From assembly GCA_028278465.1 (NCBI GenBank), contig JANQEF010000181.1, positions 1 through 17,016 on the forward strand: 17,016 nucleotides of DNA, in the 5' to 3' direction. The DNA is from Dehalococcoidia bacterium. GTDB taxonomy: Bacteria > Chloroflexota > Dehalococcoidia > Lucifugimonadales > Lucifugimonadaceae. Below the pieces are notes generated by a model. The model saw nothing but the letters and a program-made list of their open reading frames with translations. It made no database searches and was not told the origin of the DNA. Made by a program: the position numbers and the translations under genes. Each line of letters opens with the position of its first letter. Positions within the stretch are counted from its first letter, which is position 1. Shown here piece by piece: positions 6,309 to 13,921 of this stretch.

Positions 6309-7511
6309 TCACCTCTCCAGCTCTGCCCTGACATTCTCGGCAAGCGCCACGCCTTCCTCGATGGAGCAGTCGGTCAGTTCAACGGCAAAGATCTGCTGAA
6401 AAAACTGGTCCTCTTCCGGCAGGAGAGTCAACACCTGGCCGATCCCTAGGTCTGCGTTGTCAAAGTGGCGATAGAAGATGGCCGAGTTCGGGTATACGTC
6501 GGACGCGTCTTCGAGCGTGAACGTATAGGGCTCTCCGAGTATTCCGATATCCCACCTGCCGACAACTACACCCCTGTCGCCGCACACGTACTCCGAAGGA
6601 AAACCGTTCAGGTTGTCGAACACAAGCACGTTGCGGAACGCCTCCTTCCAGGTGCGCTCTACCGTCTCGGGGTCCAGCTGAGGGCTGGCCGGCTCAAGCT
6701 CTTCCGGCCACTCGAACGCCTCGCCAACGTTCAGCAGGTTCCACACCAGGGGATCGGCCTCGGTGAGCACCTGGGGATCAGAGCAGTCCGGGTTCGAGAA
6801 CACCCGCACATGGCCTTCGTTATCGCCGCTGATCCGGGCAAGTCCAGGCCCATCGGACTCCCGGATGATCGGCGCCCCCACTCCATCCCATCCTCGTGTG
6901 AAGTACACCAGCCTGCTAACGAACGGGTCTCCGGCGATGTAAGGCCGGTTCCACTCAGTAATCTCCGTGTGCTCAACGGACCACGGATTCACGGCTCCAG
7001 TGAACTCACCGACGGATCGTGGCTTGTCAGGCCGAAGATAGATCACCACGCTCAACTCGTTGTCGCAGTAGTCGACGATTAGGTCTACATTCGTGTCCCG
7101 AAACCTCTTTAGAACGTAGACGACCCGTGAGTCAGCCAGGAACTCCGACACCAGCCGCGTGACCTCCTCCTCGGGAAGCTCAGGCGCGCCTGCGTACAGC
7201 TCGGCAGGGAACGGCCGCTCCTCGCCCAAACCCTCCATGAACTCAGCTATTTCATCGCCATTCGCGTAGTCGGCAAGATCGAACGGCGGAAGCGGCAGGG
7301 TTGGAAGTGGAGTCGAAGTGGCGGCTGGTGCAGGGGTCGGGGTGGCTGGAGCAGCGGCCGGAGAGTCCTGTCCGGTTTCCGGCGGGGTCGCGGTCTCGGT
7401 GGGCGAGGCGCCAGCGCCGGTGTCTGCAGGCTCGACAGATGGCTCTTCTGAGCTGCAGGCGGCCGCGATGAGCGAAAGCATAGCGAGCACTGCGAGCAGG
7501 CGGACTCTCAT
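6309..7511 (-). CDS. Secreted lipoprotein, tandem paralogue 1 (unknown family)
   Basis: The 400-aa protein begins with a signal peptide ending in a lipobox-like 'IAAAC', with Cys19 the predicted lipidated residue. It should be anchored on the outer face of the membrane. Residues 20-75 are a low-complexity Ala/Thr/Pro spacer. The globular part (about 76-400) has no family I recognise. It contains 'DTNVDLIVDYCD' at 139-150, a decayed form of the calcium-loop-like segment in the paralogue. It also has 'TRGWDGVGAP', 'FSNPDCSDPQVLTEADPLVWN' and a conserved C-terminal 'VELTDCSIEEGVALAE'. Cys residues in the globular part could form disulfides. The ATG at 7509-7511 is preceded by GGAGG with a 6-nt spacer. 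It is a close duplicate of the next gene, including upstream DNA, and is convergent with the methyltransferase. Coding is certain; function is unknown. Confidence 0.9.
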   Translation of the reverse strand: MRVRLLAVLAMLSLIAAACSSEEPSVEPADTGAGASPTETATPPETGQDSPAAAPATPTPAPAATSTPLPTLPLPPFDLADYANGDEIAEFMEGLGEERPFPAELYAGAPELPEEEVTRLVSEFLADSRVVYVLKRFRDTNVDLIVDYCDNELSVVIYLRPDKPRSVGEFTGAVNPWSVEHTEITEWNRPYIAGDPFVSRLVYFTRGWDGVGAPIIRESDGPGLARISGDNEGHVRVFSNPDCSDPQVLTEADPLVWNLLNVGEAFEWPEELEPASPQLDPETVERTWKEAFRNVLVFDNLNGFPSEYVCGDRGVVVGRWDIGILGEPYTFTLEDASDVYPNSAIFYRHFDNADLGIGQVLTLLPEEDQFFQQIFAVELTDCSIEEGVALAENVRAELER

Positions 7512-7554
7512 CGGCGTCCTCCGGAGGTCGGGTTGTCAGACCGCGTTGGAGCCG

Positions 7555-7560
7555 ATTCTA
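7555..7560 (-). promoter_or_regulatory. -10 box (TAGAAT), conserved upstream of lipoprotein paralogue 1
   Basis: TAGAAT on the minus strand lies 43 nt before the start codon, in 'GTTGACTAGAATCGGC', which is kept in both copies. No -35 at the right spacing is convincing. Confidence 0.4.
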
Positions 7561-7583
7561 GTCAACCGTGAGACGGTGACATC

Positions 7584-7595
7584 ACAGGAACCTGT
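7584..7595. promoter_or_regulatory. Perfect 12-bp dyad ACAGG-AA-CCTGT, possible operator (copy 1)
   Basis: The dyad lies about 24 bp upstream of the -10 box, near where a -35 box would be, and is identical in the second copy. The surrounding bases have diverged. A shorter 'AAACCTGT' half-site follows about 35 bp further upstream in both copies. Position and conservation suggest a regulator site, but no regulator is identified. Confidence 0.4.
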
Positions 7596-7664
7596 TAAGT
7601 CGGATTGGCCTTGCCGACGCCACATGGCAGAAACCTGTGATTCCGACGAGCTAGGTCCTCGCCA

Positions 7665-8855
7665 TCACCTCTCCAGCTCTGCCCTGACCTGTTCAGCCAG
7701 CGCCACGCCTTCTTCGATGGAGCAGTCCGTCAGCTCAACGGCGAATATCTGTAGATGAAACTGGCCTTCCTCCTGCAAGAGCGTGAGCACTGGCCGAATC
7801 CCGAGGTCCTTGTTGTCGAATTCGCGATAAAACATGGCTGAGTTCGGGTAGACGTCCGAGGCATCTTCGAGCGTGAAAGTGTAGGGCTCTCCGAGTACGT
7901 CGGGATTCCATCTGCTGACAATTACACCCCTGTCGCCGCATACATACTCCCAGGGAAAACCGTTCAGGTTGTCGAACACGAGCACGTTGCGGAACGCCTC
8001 CTTCCAGGTGCGCACAACCGTCTCTGGATCCAGTTGCGGGCTGGTCGGCTCAAGCTCTTCGGGCCATTCGAACGCCTCGCCAACGTTCAGCAGGTTCCAC
8101 ACCAGGGGATCGACCTCTGTGAGCACTTGAGGATCAGAGCAGTCCGGGTTGGAGAACACCCGCACCCGGCCCTCATTGTTGCCGCTGATTCGCACCAGAC
8201 CCGGTACATCGGACTCTCGGATGACTGGAGCACCGACTCCGTCCCAGCCTCGAGTGAAGTACGCGGTCCTGTTGGCGAACGGGTTTCCCGCGATATATGG
8301 CCGGTTCCATTCGGTGTTCTGAGTGTGCTCAACCGACCAGGGGAAAACGGCCCCGGTGAAATCACTGGGGCCCAGAACGGTGGCTCCGCTGTAGATCAAC
8401 ACGCCCAGGCCATTGTCGCAGTAGTCCTCGATTCCATCCACGTTCGTGTCCCGGAATCCCTTACGGACGAACAGAACGCGTGAGTCAGCCAGGAATTCCG
8501 TCACCAGTCGCGTCACCTCCTCGTAAGGAAGCTCAGGCGCGCCCGCATACAGCTCGGCCGGAAATGATCGCTCCTCACCCAAACCCTCCATGAACACAGC
8601 TATCTCATCGCCGTTCGCGTAGTCGACCAGGTCGAACGGCGGAAGCGGCCGCGTTGGAAGTGGAGTCGAAGTGGCGGCCGGTGCAGCATTAGTCTCCGTC
8701 GCAGCGGTGGGGGTCGGAGTGACTCGCCTCGTGTCCGACGAGGCAGATGTCGCCGTGGCAGCGTCGCCTGAGCGATCGGTAGATGGCTCTTCTGAGCTGC
8801 AGGCGGCCGCAACGAGTGAAAGCACAGCGAGCGCTACGAGCAGGCGGGCTCTCAT
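7665..8855 (-). CDS. Secreted lipoprotein, tandem paralogue 2 (unknown family)
   Basis: This 396-aa protein is the sister of the gene just downstream. It has the same plan: signal peptide with 'VAAAC' lipobox (Cys19), Thr/Ala/Pro spacer to about 72, then a globular domain. Residues 136-144 read 'DTNVDGIED', a D-x-N-x-D-G-x-x-D pattern like the calcium loops of thrombospondin type 3 or dockerin modules, followed by 'YCDN'. The sister has lost the Gly and one acidic residue here, so only this copy keeps a canonical loop. Differences are spread over the whole length while signature blocks such as 'WNLLNVGEAFEWPEELEP' are unchanged, suggesting both copies are under selection. The ATG at 8853-8855 has GGAGG 6 nt upstream. 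Function unknown; calcium binding is an inference from a single loop. Confidence 0.9.
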   Translation of the reverse strand: MRARLLVALAVLSLVAAACSSEEPSTDRSGDAATATSASSDTRRVTPTPTAATETNAAPAATSTPLPTRPLPPFDLVDYANGDEIAVFMEGLGEERSFPAELYAGAPELPYEEVTRLVTEFLADSRVLFVRKGFRDTNVDGIEDYCDNGLGVLIYSGATVLGPSDFTGAVFPWSVEHTQNTEWNRPYIAGNPFANRTAYFTRGWDGVGAPVIRESDVPGLVRISGNNEGRVRVFSNPDCSDPQVLTEVDPLVWNLLNVGEAFEWPEELEPTSPQLDPETVVRTWKEAFRNVLVFDNLNGFPWEYVCGDRGVIVSRWNPDVLGEPYTFTLEDASDVYPNSAMFYREFDNKDLGIRPVLTLLQEEGQFHLQIFAVELTDCSIEEGVALAEQVRAELER

Positions 8856-8898
8856 CGGCGTCCTCCGGAGGTCGGGTTGTCAGACCGCGTTGGTGCCG

Positions 8899-8904
8899 AT
8901 TCTA
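8899..8904 (-). promoter_or_regulatory. -10 box (TAGAAT), conserved upstream of lipoprotein paralogue 2
   Basis: This is the same position and sequence context as in paralogue 1, 43 nt before the start codon on the minus strand. Confidence 0.4.
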
Positions 8905-8927
8905 GTCAACAGTGAGACGACGACATC

Positions 8928-8939
8928 ACAGGAACCTGT
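8928..8939. promoter_or_regulatory. Perfect 12-bp dyad ACAGG-AA-CCTGT, possible operator (copy 2)
   Basis: Identical to the dyad at 7584-7595 and at the same distance from the -10 box. Its survival in both copies while flanking bases changed supports a binding site. Confidence 0.4.
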
Positions 8940-9001
8940 TAGGTCGGATCGGCCCTGCCGACGCCACATGGCGGAAACCTGTCATCCCGACAAGTTAGGT
9001 C

Positions 9002-9204
9002 ACCTGGCCCACCGAGAACCGGGCGCGTAGCCCGATGCCCCCACTTAGCCCGCGCCCTGCGGCTCTCAGGTTCCGCTCGTCCTCGATCAGCTTCTCCGTC
9101 CACGGATGTCGTTGAGTGGCAGTGCTTGAACCAATGCAGTGCCCCCTGCCTTGACCATCGGCCAGCAGCCGTGGGCTGCTATGAGTGCTAGACAAGAACG
9201 GGGT
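9002..9204. other. Intergenic stretch, no confident gene; possible hairpin
   Basis: Together with the duplicated upstream DNA (8856-9001) this makes a 349-bp gap. The only structure seen is a hairpin AGCAGCC-GTG-GGCTGCT at 9164-9180, downstream of the minus-strand gene that ends at 9205. It lacks a T tract, so a terminator role is weak. A minus-strand frame here reads 'QRHPWTEKLIEDERNLRAAG', which could be a gene remnant, but nothing confirms it. Confidence 0.3.
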
Positions 9205-11022
9205 TCATTGATTGAGGGCCCGATACTCTTCCTCGGAGTAGTGAAACTCACCAATATGGCCGTTGTGCGGTGCAAGAACTCTATGTTGCCCGATCGGGTC
9301 ATTGCCTGCTACATACCTCCACGTCCCGTCATCGATAGCGAAACGCATGCCGCCGTGGCCCCGTGGAGTTTCATCGTAGAAGGCGGGGATTCCGATAGAA
9401 CGAAACGCCGAGATGAAGAGGTCAGCCATCATCGGACTTCCTACTGTGTCGATTGCGCCGGCCTCTCCGGTGCTAGCAATTGGGACGGCCCATGCTGGTG
9501 GAATAAACGGCCTCTGTGGACTTAGCTGCCCAAATCTGTTCGCATTGGCGGCAGTGTAGCTTGAGTGGAGTGCGTGAACTACTTCCTGAACCGCCCAGTC
9601 CAGTATCCGTTCGGCCGCAACCTGCATCGGGCCTGCATCCGGGGTCGATCTCCAACTCTTGGCGTTGGCAATTTGCAGGAAAAACTGGTAGGTAGTTAGA
9701 TGCTCGGTGCCAGTAGGTGGAGTGTGCATAAAGGTGGAGTTATTCGCCCGATAGAGAATGTGGTTGCTGGTGGCTTTCGACACCGTGTCTCTGTAGTCGA
9801 GGCCCGTCATCTGGTCTGCGCTGAACTCTAGTAGGCTCCACGCCAGAGTCCCGCTACTCTCCAGCCAGTAGTGATGGATCTCCGCCTTTAGCTGGTCCTT
9901 GGCCATCCTGACCGGGTCCTGCACTCTCAGGAAGTACTCATTACCCCTTTCGGTGCCCAATGGATCGTTCCCGAAGTAGTAGCCATCACAGAGGATGGTG
10001 TCGGTTGTGACGCCTTGCTGTTCGAAGAGGGCTTCCAGGCCGCAGTCTGTGTAGTCCGACGGGTTGTAGGTTGCCCCTGCAAAGAGCACCGCGCGGGTGT
10101 GACTCTCCGGCCGGTTGTCGAGGTCCTTCACCGTCCGCCAGTCAGTGTTGGAGTAGAACTCAGAGACGATCCCTGCCCACGCCATGTTCGTTGCGTGCTC
10201 TGGTGAGTTGACCCACTCGGGGATCTGCAGCACCCCCACCTGCACCTGAGGATGAAGTGGCGTGATCTCTTCGATCAGCTCAGTGACAGCAGCCAACCCC
10301 GTTGCCATGAAAGGCGAGACCAACACCGCGGTCTGTGAGGGCGGAGGTAGATCCGCCAAAGGATCAACAAAGGCTTCGAACGTGGCATTGGCGATGGTGT
10401 CTGCGGGAAAGTGCCGCTCCATCTCTTGCCAGAACTCAAGCGAGAGGTCTCTCGTGCCGTTACGTACTCGGTACAGGGCGAGTGAGTGAGGTTGCTCAAT
10501 CTCAACCGCCACGGTCTCTGTCGCATCCTTCGCCGAGACGAGCAGCTGCCTGTTACCTGGCTGCAGGTCGATCTGCACTGTCGCTGCGTAGTCGCTTCCC
10601 GGTGGGAGGGATGACACGGTGACCTGCTCGCTACCTATCCCGACGCTGAACGAGCCCGTGTCGGCGTTCCCTTCGTTCGAGATCACTACGGTCACCATGT
10701 GCGCAACCGAGCCATCCGGGTTCGGGTCATATGCCGCTTCGACGCTCACTTGCTCGATGTTGATCACCGGGACGAGCGGGACAGGCGTGGCAGTGGGCGT
10801 GGGCGTTGGCGTCGACGTTGGGCGAGGCGTTGAGGTAGGCCGGGGTGTCGATGTTGGCGCAGGTGTGGACGTAGAGAGCGAGGGGATGGCAGTGGGCGTC
10901 GCTTGAGGAGTGACAGTTGCTGTGGGTAGCGGTGTCGCTGTCGGCGCGAGGGTAGGTTCGACCGCTGTTGTGCAGGCGATGAAGAGCAGGGGGAGTATGT
11001 AGATGAGGCGTTTTGCGGACAT
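9205..11022 (-). CDS. Large lipoprotein with CARDB-like domain and degenerate transglutaminase-like C-terminus
   Basis: From the ATG at 11020-11022 the protein is 605 aa. The signal peptide ends at a lipobox-like 'LLFIAC' (Cys17), so it should be anchored outside the membrane. Residues 18-82 are a Thr/Pro/Ser stalk. Residues 86-176 look like a CARDB-type beta sandwich ('VVISNEGNADTGSFSVGIG' at 112-130). The middle (180-500) is unrecognised, with several Trp and acidic helices. Residues 523-577 resemble the transglutaminase-like fold: 'FRSIGIPAF' at 540-548 corresponds to the usual 'LRAxGIPAR', followed by His556 and 'DDGTWRYVAGND'. The position where the catalytic Cys is expected (12 residues before Arg541) is Ser529, so cysteine-protease or transglutaminase activity is doubtful. 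The frame stays open far upstream, but that part overlaps the divergent CopC/CopD gene and lies before an obvious signal peptide. Role unknown, perhaps cell-surface binding. Confidence 0.88.
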   Translation of the reverse strand: MSAKRLIYILPLLFIACTTAVEPTLAPTATPLPTATVTPQATPTAIPSLSTSTPAPTSTPRPTSTPRPTSTPTPTPTATPVPLVPVINIEQVSVEAAYDPNPDGSVAHMVTVVISNEGNADTGSFSVGIGSEQVTVSSLPPGSDYAATVQIDLQPGNRQLLVSAKDATETVAVEIEQPHSLALYRVRNGTRDLSLEFWQEMERHFPADTIANATFEAFVDPLADLPPPSQTAVLVSPFMATGLAAVTELIEEITPLHPQVQVGVLQIPEWVNSPEHATNMAWAGIVSEFYSNTDWRTVKDLDNRPESHTRAVLFAGATYNPSDYTDCGLEALFEQQGVTTDTILCDGYYFGNDPLGTERGNEYFLRVQDPVRMAKDQLKAEIHHYWLESSGTLAWSLLEFSADQMTGLDYRDTVSKATSNHILYRANNSTFMHTPPTGTEHLTTYQFFLQIANAKSWRSTPDAGPMQVAAERILDWAVQEVVHALHSSYTAANANRFGQLSPQRPFIPPAWAVPIASTGEAGAIDTVGSPMMADLFISAFRSIGIPAFYDETPRGHGGMRFAIDDGTWRYVAGNDPIGQHRVLAPHNGHIGEFHYSEEEYRALNQ

Positions 11023-11338
11023 TGCTAGGAACAGTACGGATAGGACTGTTTGCAGAGTGCGGGCTTCATCATAGCGATGCCTGCTTGAAGTTATTCCGCT
11101 GAGCGAGCGAAGCGCGCCTCTATCTGCACAAGTGGCGGGACCGAAAACACTCTTTAGGACCTTCACAACCGCGGTACACGTCACAACTCCCTCTACGCCA
11201 CCATCCTCGATTGACTTGATCCCGGTCCTGCGTGCGCGCGCTCTGAACGGACAATCACGCCTACGCGCCGCTAAAGTAGCATGCGAGGCTGGCAAAACCG
11301 GCGACTGCAATCCCCGGCAGGCACGTACCACACAGTTA
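11023..11338. other. Divergent intergenic control region between lipoprotein and CopC/CopD genes
   Basis: This is a 316-bp gap with no gene that I believe. Minus-strand TATGAT (11068-11073) lies 45 nt before the lipoprotein start and could be its -10 box. Plus-strand TAAAGT (11272-11277), with a weak CGGACA 18 bp upstream (11248-11253), is a candidate promoter for the CopC/CopD gene. Reading frames of both neighbours run open into this region without plausible starts. Confidence 0.3.
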
Positions 11339-13657
11339 ATGACCCGAAACTCCATCAGCAGACGTCGACTGCCCGCCGCCATCATCGCAATCGCACTTGC
11401 GATCGCCGCCCTTGCATCGCCCGTCATCTCGCCGCCCGCCGACGTCAGCGCCCACGCCAACCAGATCCGCACATCGCCGCCCGTCGACAGCGAGCTCGAA
11501 ACCTCTCCAGAGCGCATCGTCGTCTGGTTTAGCGAACCCATCGAGCCTCGCCTTAGCAAGATCCGCGTCCTCGACCAGAACGGCAAGCAGGTCGATAACG
11601 AAGACAGCATGCTGTCGCCGACCGAGCCCACCGCCGTCGTGGTCACGCTGCCTGAGCTCGAAAACGGCACCTACACCGTCGTCTGGGGCAACACATCCAC
11701 TGTCGACGGCCACTCCGTCATCGGCTCCTTCAGATTCGCAGTCGGCGAGCCGCTTTCGGACGCCGTACAGGTGGTCGAGCAGCCGCTGCTGCAGTCTGGC
11801 GCCGACCCGTGGCTGCGCTGGACGTTCTTCATCGGCGCGCTCGGCTTTGCGGGCGGGCTGCTGTTCGAGGTGCTGGTGGTCGTGCCCGCACTGGGCGGCG
11901 CAGCGGCCAACACGCCTGGCAACGCCATCTTCATCCGCCTCACAAGGCTGCTGCCGCGCTTCCTGTGGGTCAGCATCGCCCTGATGGTGTTCGGCATGCT
12001 GGCGACACTGGTCCAACAGGCGTCTGTGACGTTCGACGTCTCGTTCCTCGACACGCTCGGCGAGCCGCTGCGCACCATCCTGTTCGACTCGGCGTGGGGC
12101 AGGCAGTGGATGTGGCGCGCGCTGGCGATCGTGGCTGCTGCGATTTTGCTAGAATTGGCGCGCCAGGCCGGTGGCGCGGCGTCGAGGTCGGACGAGGACG
12201 AGCCGATCGCCGTAACCGAGACGATCTTCGGGCAGATTGCTCTCGGCGCCGGGCTTGGAGTGCTGTTCCTGACGACGCTCAGCAGCCACAACGCCGCGGC
12301 GCCGGACGAGGTCCGCATCCCGGCGATCATCACCGACTTCATCCACTTCGTCGCAGCTGCGGTCTGGATCGGTGGGCTGTTCTACCTCGCAACATCGCTC
12401 ACCGCGCTCAGGCGAGCGAGCGCAGACGACTCGAACGGTAAGACCGGAGCGGTGCTGGCAGAGATGCTGCCGCGCTTTACGCGGGTGGCGATGGTCAGCG
12501 CTGGAACGCTCATCATCTCCGGCATCGTCTCCGGCTGGATGCAGGTCACGGTGCCGGCAGCGACCGCCACGCCGCACGGCTGGACGCTGGTCGCAAAGGT
12601 GCTGCTGATGGTGCCGCTCTTCGGCGTCGCGGCCGTCAACTCGTACTGGGTGACGAAGAGCCTGATGCGCGACGGTGAGAAGACGCAACTGCTGCGGAAG
12701 CTGGTGACGGTCGAGGCGCTGCTCGGTGTGTTGATCCTGCTGGCGGCCGGTTGGATGGCGAGCTTCGAGCCGGCGCGCCAGTTCGCCAGCCGCAACGGCA
12801 TCGGCGTCGACGAGTTCCGCAGCTTCGAGGACACGGCCGAGGGCACGAACATCAGCCTGCGCGTTGAGCCGGGCAATGTCGGCGCCAACACTGTGACGGT
12901 GGAGCTGGAGGATCTGCGCGGGCGCACGATCGACAACGCCAGCGAGGTGCGTGTGCGGCTGCGTTTCCTCGAAGACGACCTGGCGGAGCCGACGCAGTCG
13001 CTGACGGACCAGGGCAATGGCGTCTGGGTCGGCGAGGAGTTCCGGATGGCGATCGGCGGCATCTACCAGGCCGAGGTTGTGGTGGTGCGGCCGGATGCTT
13101 TCGATGCGCGCACTGCTTTCCGCTTCGAGGCGCTGTCTTCTGGCTCGATCTCGGATGCGCTGAGGCCGACGCGGACGCCGACGTGGGTGCTGTTCGGCAT
13201 CGAGTTACTGGTGATCGGCGGACTGCTGCTGTTCGCCGGGATCCCGGGGCTGCGGTCGGTCAGGCGGCCTTCGCTTTCCGGTACTGCACCGGGCGGAGCG
13301 GTGGCGGTGCTGGGTATCGTGCTGCTGCTGAACGCCGGTGTGCTGCGCATCGGTTTTGCCGAGGAGGAGTTCAACCCGTTCCCGCCGACGCCGGCTTCGC
13401 TGGAGGATGGCCGTACGACGTATGCGACGACCTGTTCGGCGTGCCACGGCGATGCCGGGCTGGGCGACGGGCCGGAGTCGGGGTTCTTGTCGACGCCGCC
13501 TGCGGATTTGAGTATTCATGTGCCGCTGCACACGGATGGCGAGCTGTTCGGGTTCATCCGGGACGGCATCCCGGGAACGGTGATGCGGTCAAACGAGGGA
13601 ATTCTGTCGGACGAGCAGATGTGGAATCTCGTCAACTACATCCGCACGTTTGAGTAG
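11339..13657 (+). CDS. CopC-CopD-YtkA/FixH-like-cytochrome c fusion membrane protein
   Basis: From the ATG at 11339 the protein is 772 aa. A signal peptide (1-38) ends at 'VSA', leaving His39 as the new N-terminus, the copper ligand position in CopC. The CopC domain runs 39-136 and keeps 'VDGH' (Asp123, His125), the other copper ligands. CopD follows at about 158-475 with eight predicted membrane segments, including His317 and 'DFIHFVAAAVWIGGL' at 333-347. A soluble beta domain at about 500-600 resembles YtkA/FixH. Two further membrane segments (about 616-636 and 651-668) lead to a class I cytochrome c domain, 'CSACH' at 699-703, with Met749 a candidate axial ligand. With an even number of membrane segments, all soluble domains fall outside. 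CopC/CopD proteins handle copper across the envelope; the haem domain suggests a link to respiration or copper redox. The gene stands alone, and a repeat element starts 20 bp after the stop. Confidence 0.93.
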   Translation: MTRNSISRRRLPAAIIAIALAIAALASPVISPPADVSAHANQIRTSPPVDSELETSPERIVVWFSEPIEPRLSKIRVLDQNGKQVDNEDSMLSPTEPTAVVVTLPELENGTYTVVWGNTSTVDGHSVIGSFRFAVGEPLSDAVQVVEQPLLQSGADPWLRWTFFIGALGFAGGLLFEVLVVVPALGGAAANTPGNAIFIRLTRLLPRFLWVSIALMVFGMLATLVQQASVTFDVSFLDTLGEPLRTILFDSAWGRQWMWRALAIVAAAILLELARQAGGAASRSDEDEPIAVTETIFGQIALGAGLGVLFLTTLSSHNAAAPDEVRIPAIITDFIHFVAAAVWIGGLFYLATSLTALRRASADDSNGKTGAVLAEMLPRFTRVAMVSAGTLIISGIVSGWMQVTVPAATATPHGWTLVAKVLLMVPLFGVAAVNSYWVTKSLMRDGEKTQLLRKLVTVEALLGVLILLAAGWMASFEPARQFASRNGIGVDEFRSFEDTAEGTNISLRVEPGNVGANTVTVELEDLRGRTIDNASEVRVRLRFLEDDLAEPTQSLTDQGNGVWVGEEFRMAIGGIYQAEVVVVRPDAFDARTAFRFEALSSGSISDALRPTRTPTWVLFGIELLVIGGLLLFAGIPGLRSVRRPSLSGTAPGGAVAVLGIVLLLNAGVLRIGFAEEEFNPFPPTPASLEDGRTTYATTCSACHGDAGLGDGPESGFLSTPPADLSIHVPLHTDGELFGFIRDGIPGTVMRSNEGILSDEQMWNLVNYIRTFE

Positions 13658-13677
13658 GTCAGGGTGTCCGTCGCAAT

Positions 13678-13905
13678 TGGTCGAGGCGCTGCTTGCCGCG
13701 CCCGGTGACGCCGGAGGCGGCACGTCCCGCCATCCTGAGCCTGTCGAAGGGTGACGAGGCCTTGTCATCTCGACCAGAGGGAGAGATCTGACGAGCCAAC
13801 GTGAGAGCATTTCGGAGATTCCGGATCAAGTCCGGAATGACAGATTACGCGTCGTGGACGTCCCGGCAAAGCCGGGACCGGGCGCTGCTTGCTGCGCCCC
13901 TACCA
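13678..13905. mobile_element. MITE-like element, ~228 bp, inverted termini (copy 2)
   Basis: The ends 13678-13705 and 13878-13905 are inverted repeats with about 22 of 28 matches. They are clearly related to the termini of the element at 1958-2175 (shared 'CGCTTGCTGCGCCC'-type core and outer 'TGGTAGGGG'). Inside are the 31-bp block shared with 2408-2438 (inverted, 13762-13792), a 'CCTGTCGAAGGGTGA' segment, the dyad ATTCCGG-ATCAAGT-CCGGAAT at 13818-13838 and a CCCGGC/GCCGGG hairpin near 13861-13875. No coding capacity is evident. It fills the gap between the CopC/CopD stop and the convergent lipoprotein gene, so it may also act as a bidirectional transcription end. Confidence 0.55.
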
Positions 13906-13921
13906 GACGAGTGTCGACCCT

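Larger units (their letters stand above)
6309..9001. repeat. Tandem direct duplication of a ~1.35-kb gene unit
   Basis: Segments 6309-7657 and about 7665-9001 are diverged direct repeats, each holding one lipoprotein gene and about 145 bp of upstream DNA. The offset is 1356 bp at the gene ends and 1344 bp at the starts, the 12-bp difference being four extra codons in the linker of copy 1. Similarity stops close to the 3' ends of the genes on one side and near 7657/9001 on the other. This marks the unit as gene plus its control region. Confidence 0.88.

Noticed and set aside
9164..9180. Hairpin as intrinsic terminator of the large lipoprotein gene
   Set aside because: Seven-base-pair stem with no following T tract; kept only as a note.
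8995..9195. 66-aa minus-strand frame between the duplicated lipoprotein and the large lipoprotein
   Set aside because: No start context and partly inside duplicated upstream DNA; at most a remnant.
11132..11338. 69-codon N-terminal extension of the CopC/CopD fusion
   Set aside because: The extension precedes a proper signal peptide that starts at the ATG at 11339, and it lies in the divergent control region.
11023..11670. Upstream extension of the 605-aa lipoprotein frame to 821 codons
   Set aside because: It overlaps the divergent CopC/CopD coding region and would put 216 residues before a clear signal peptide and lipobox.
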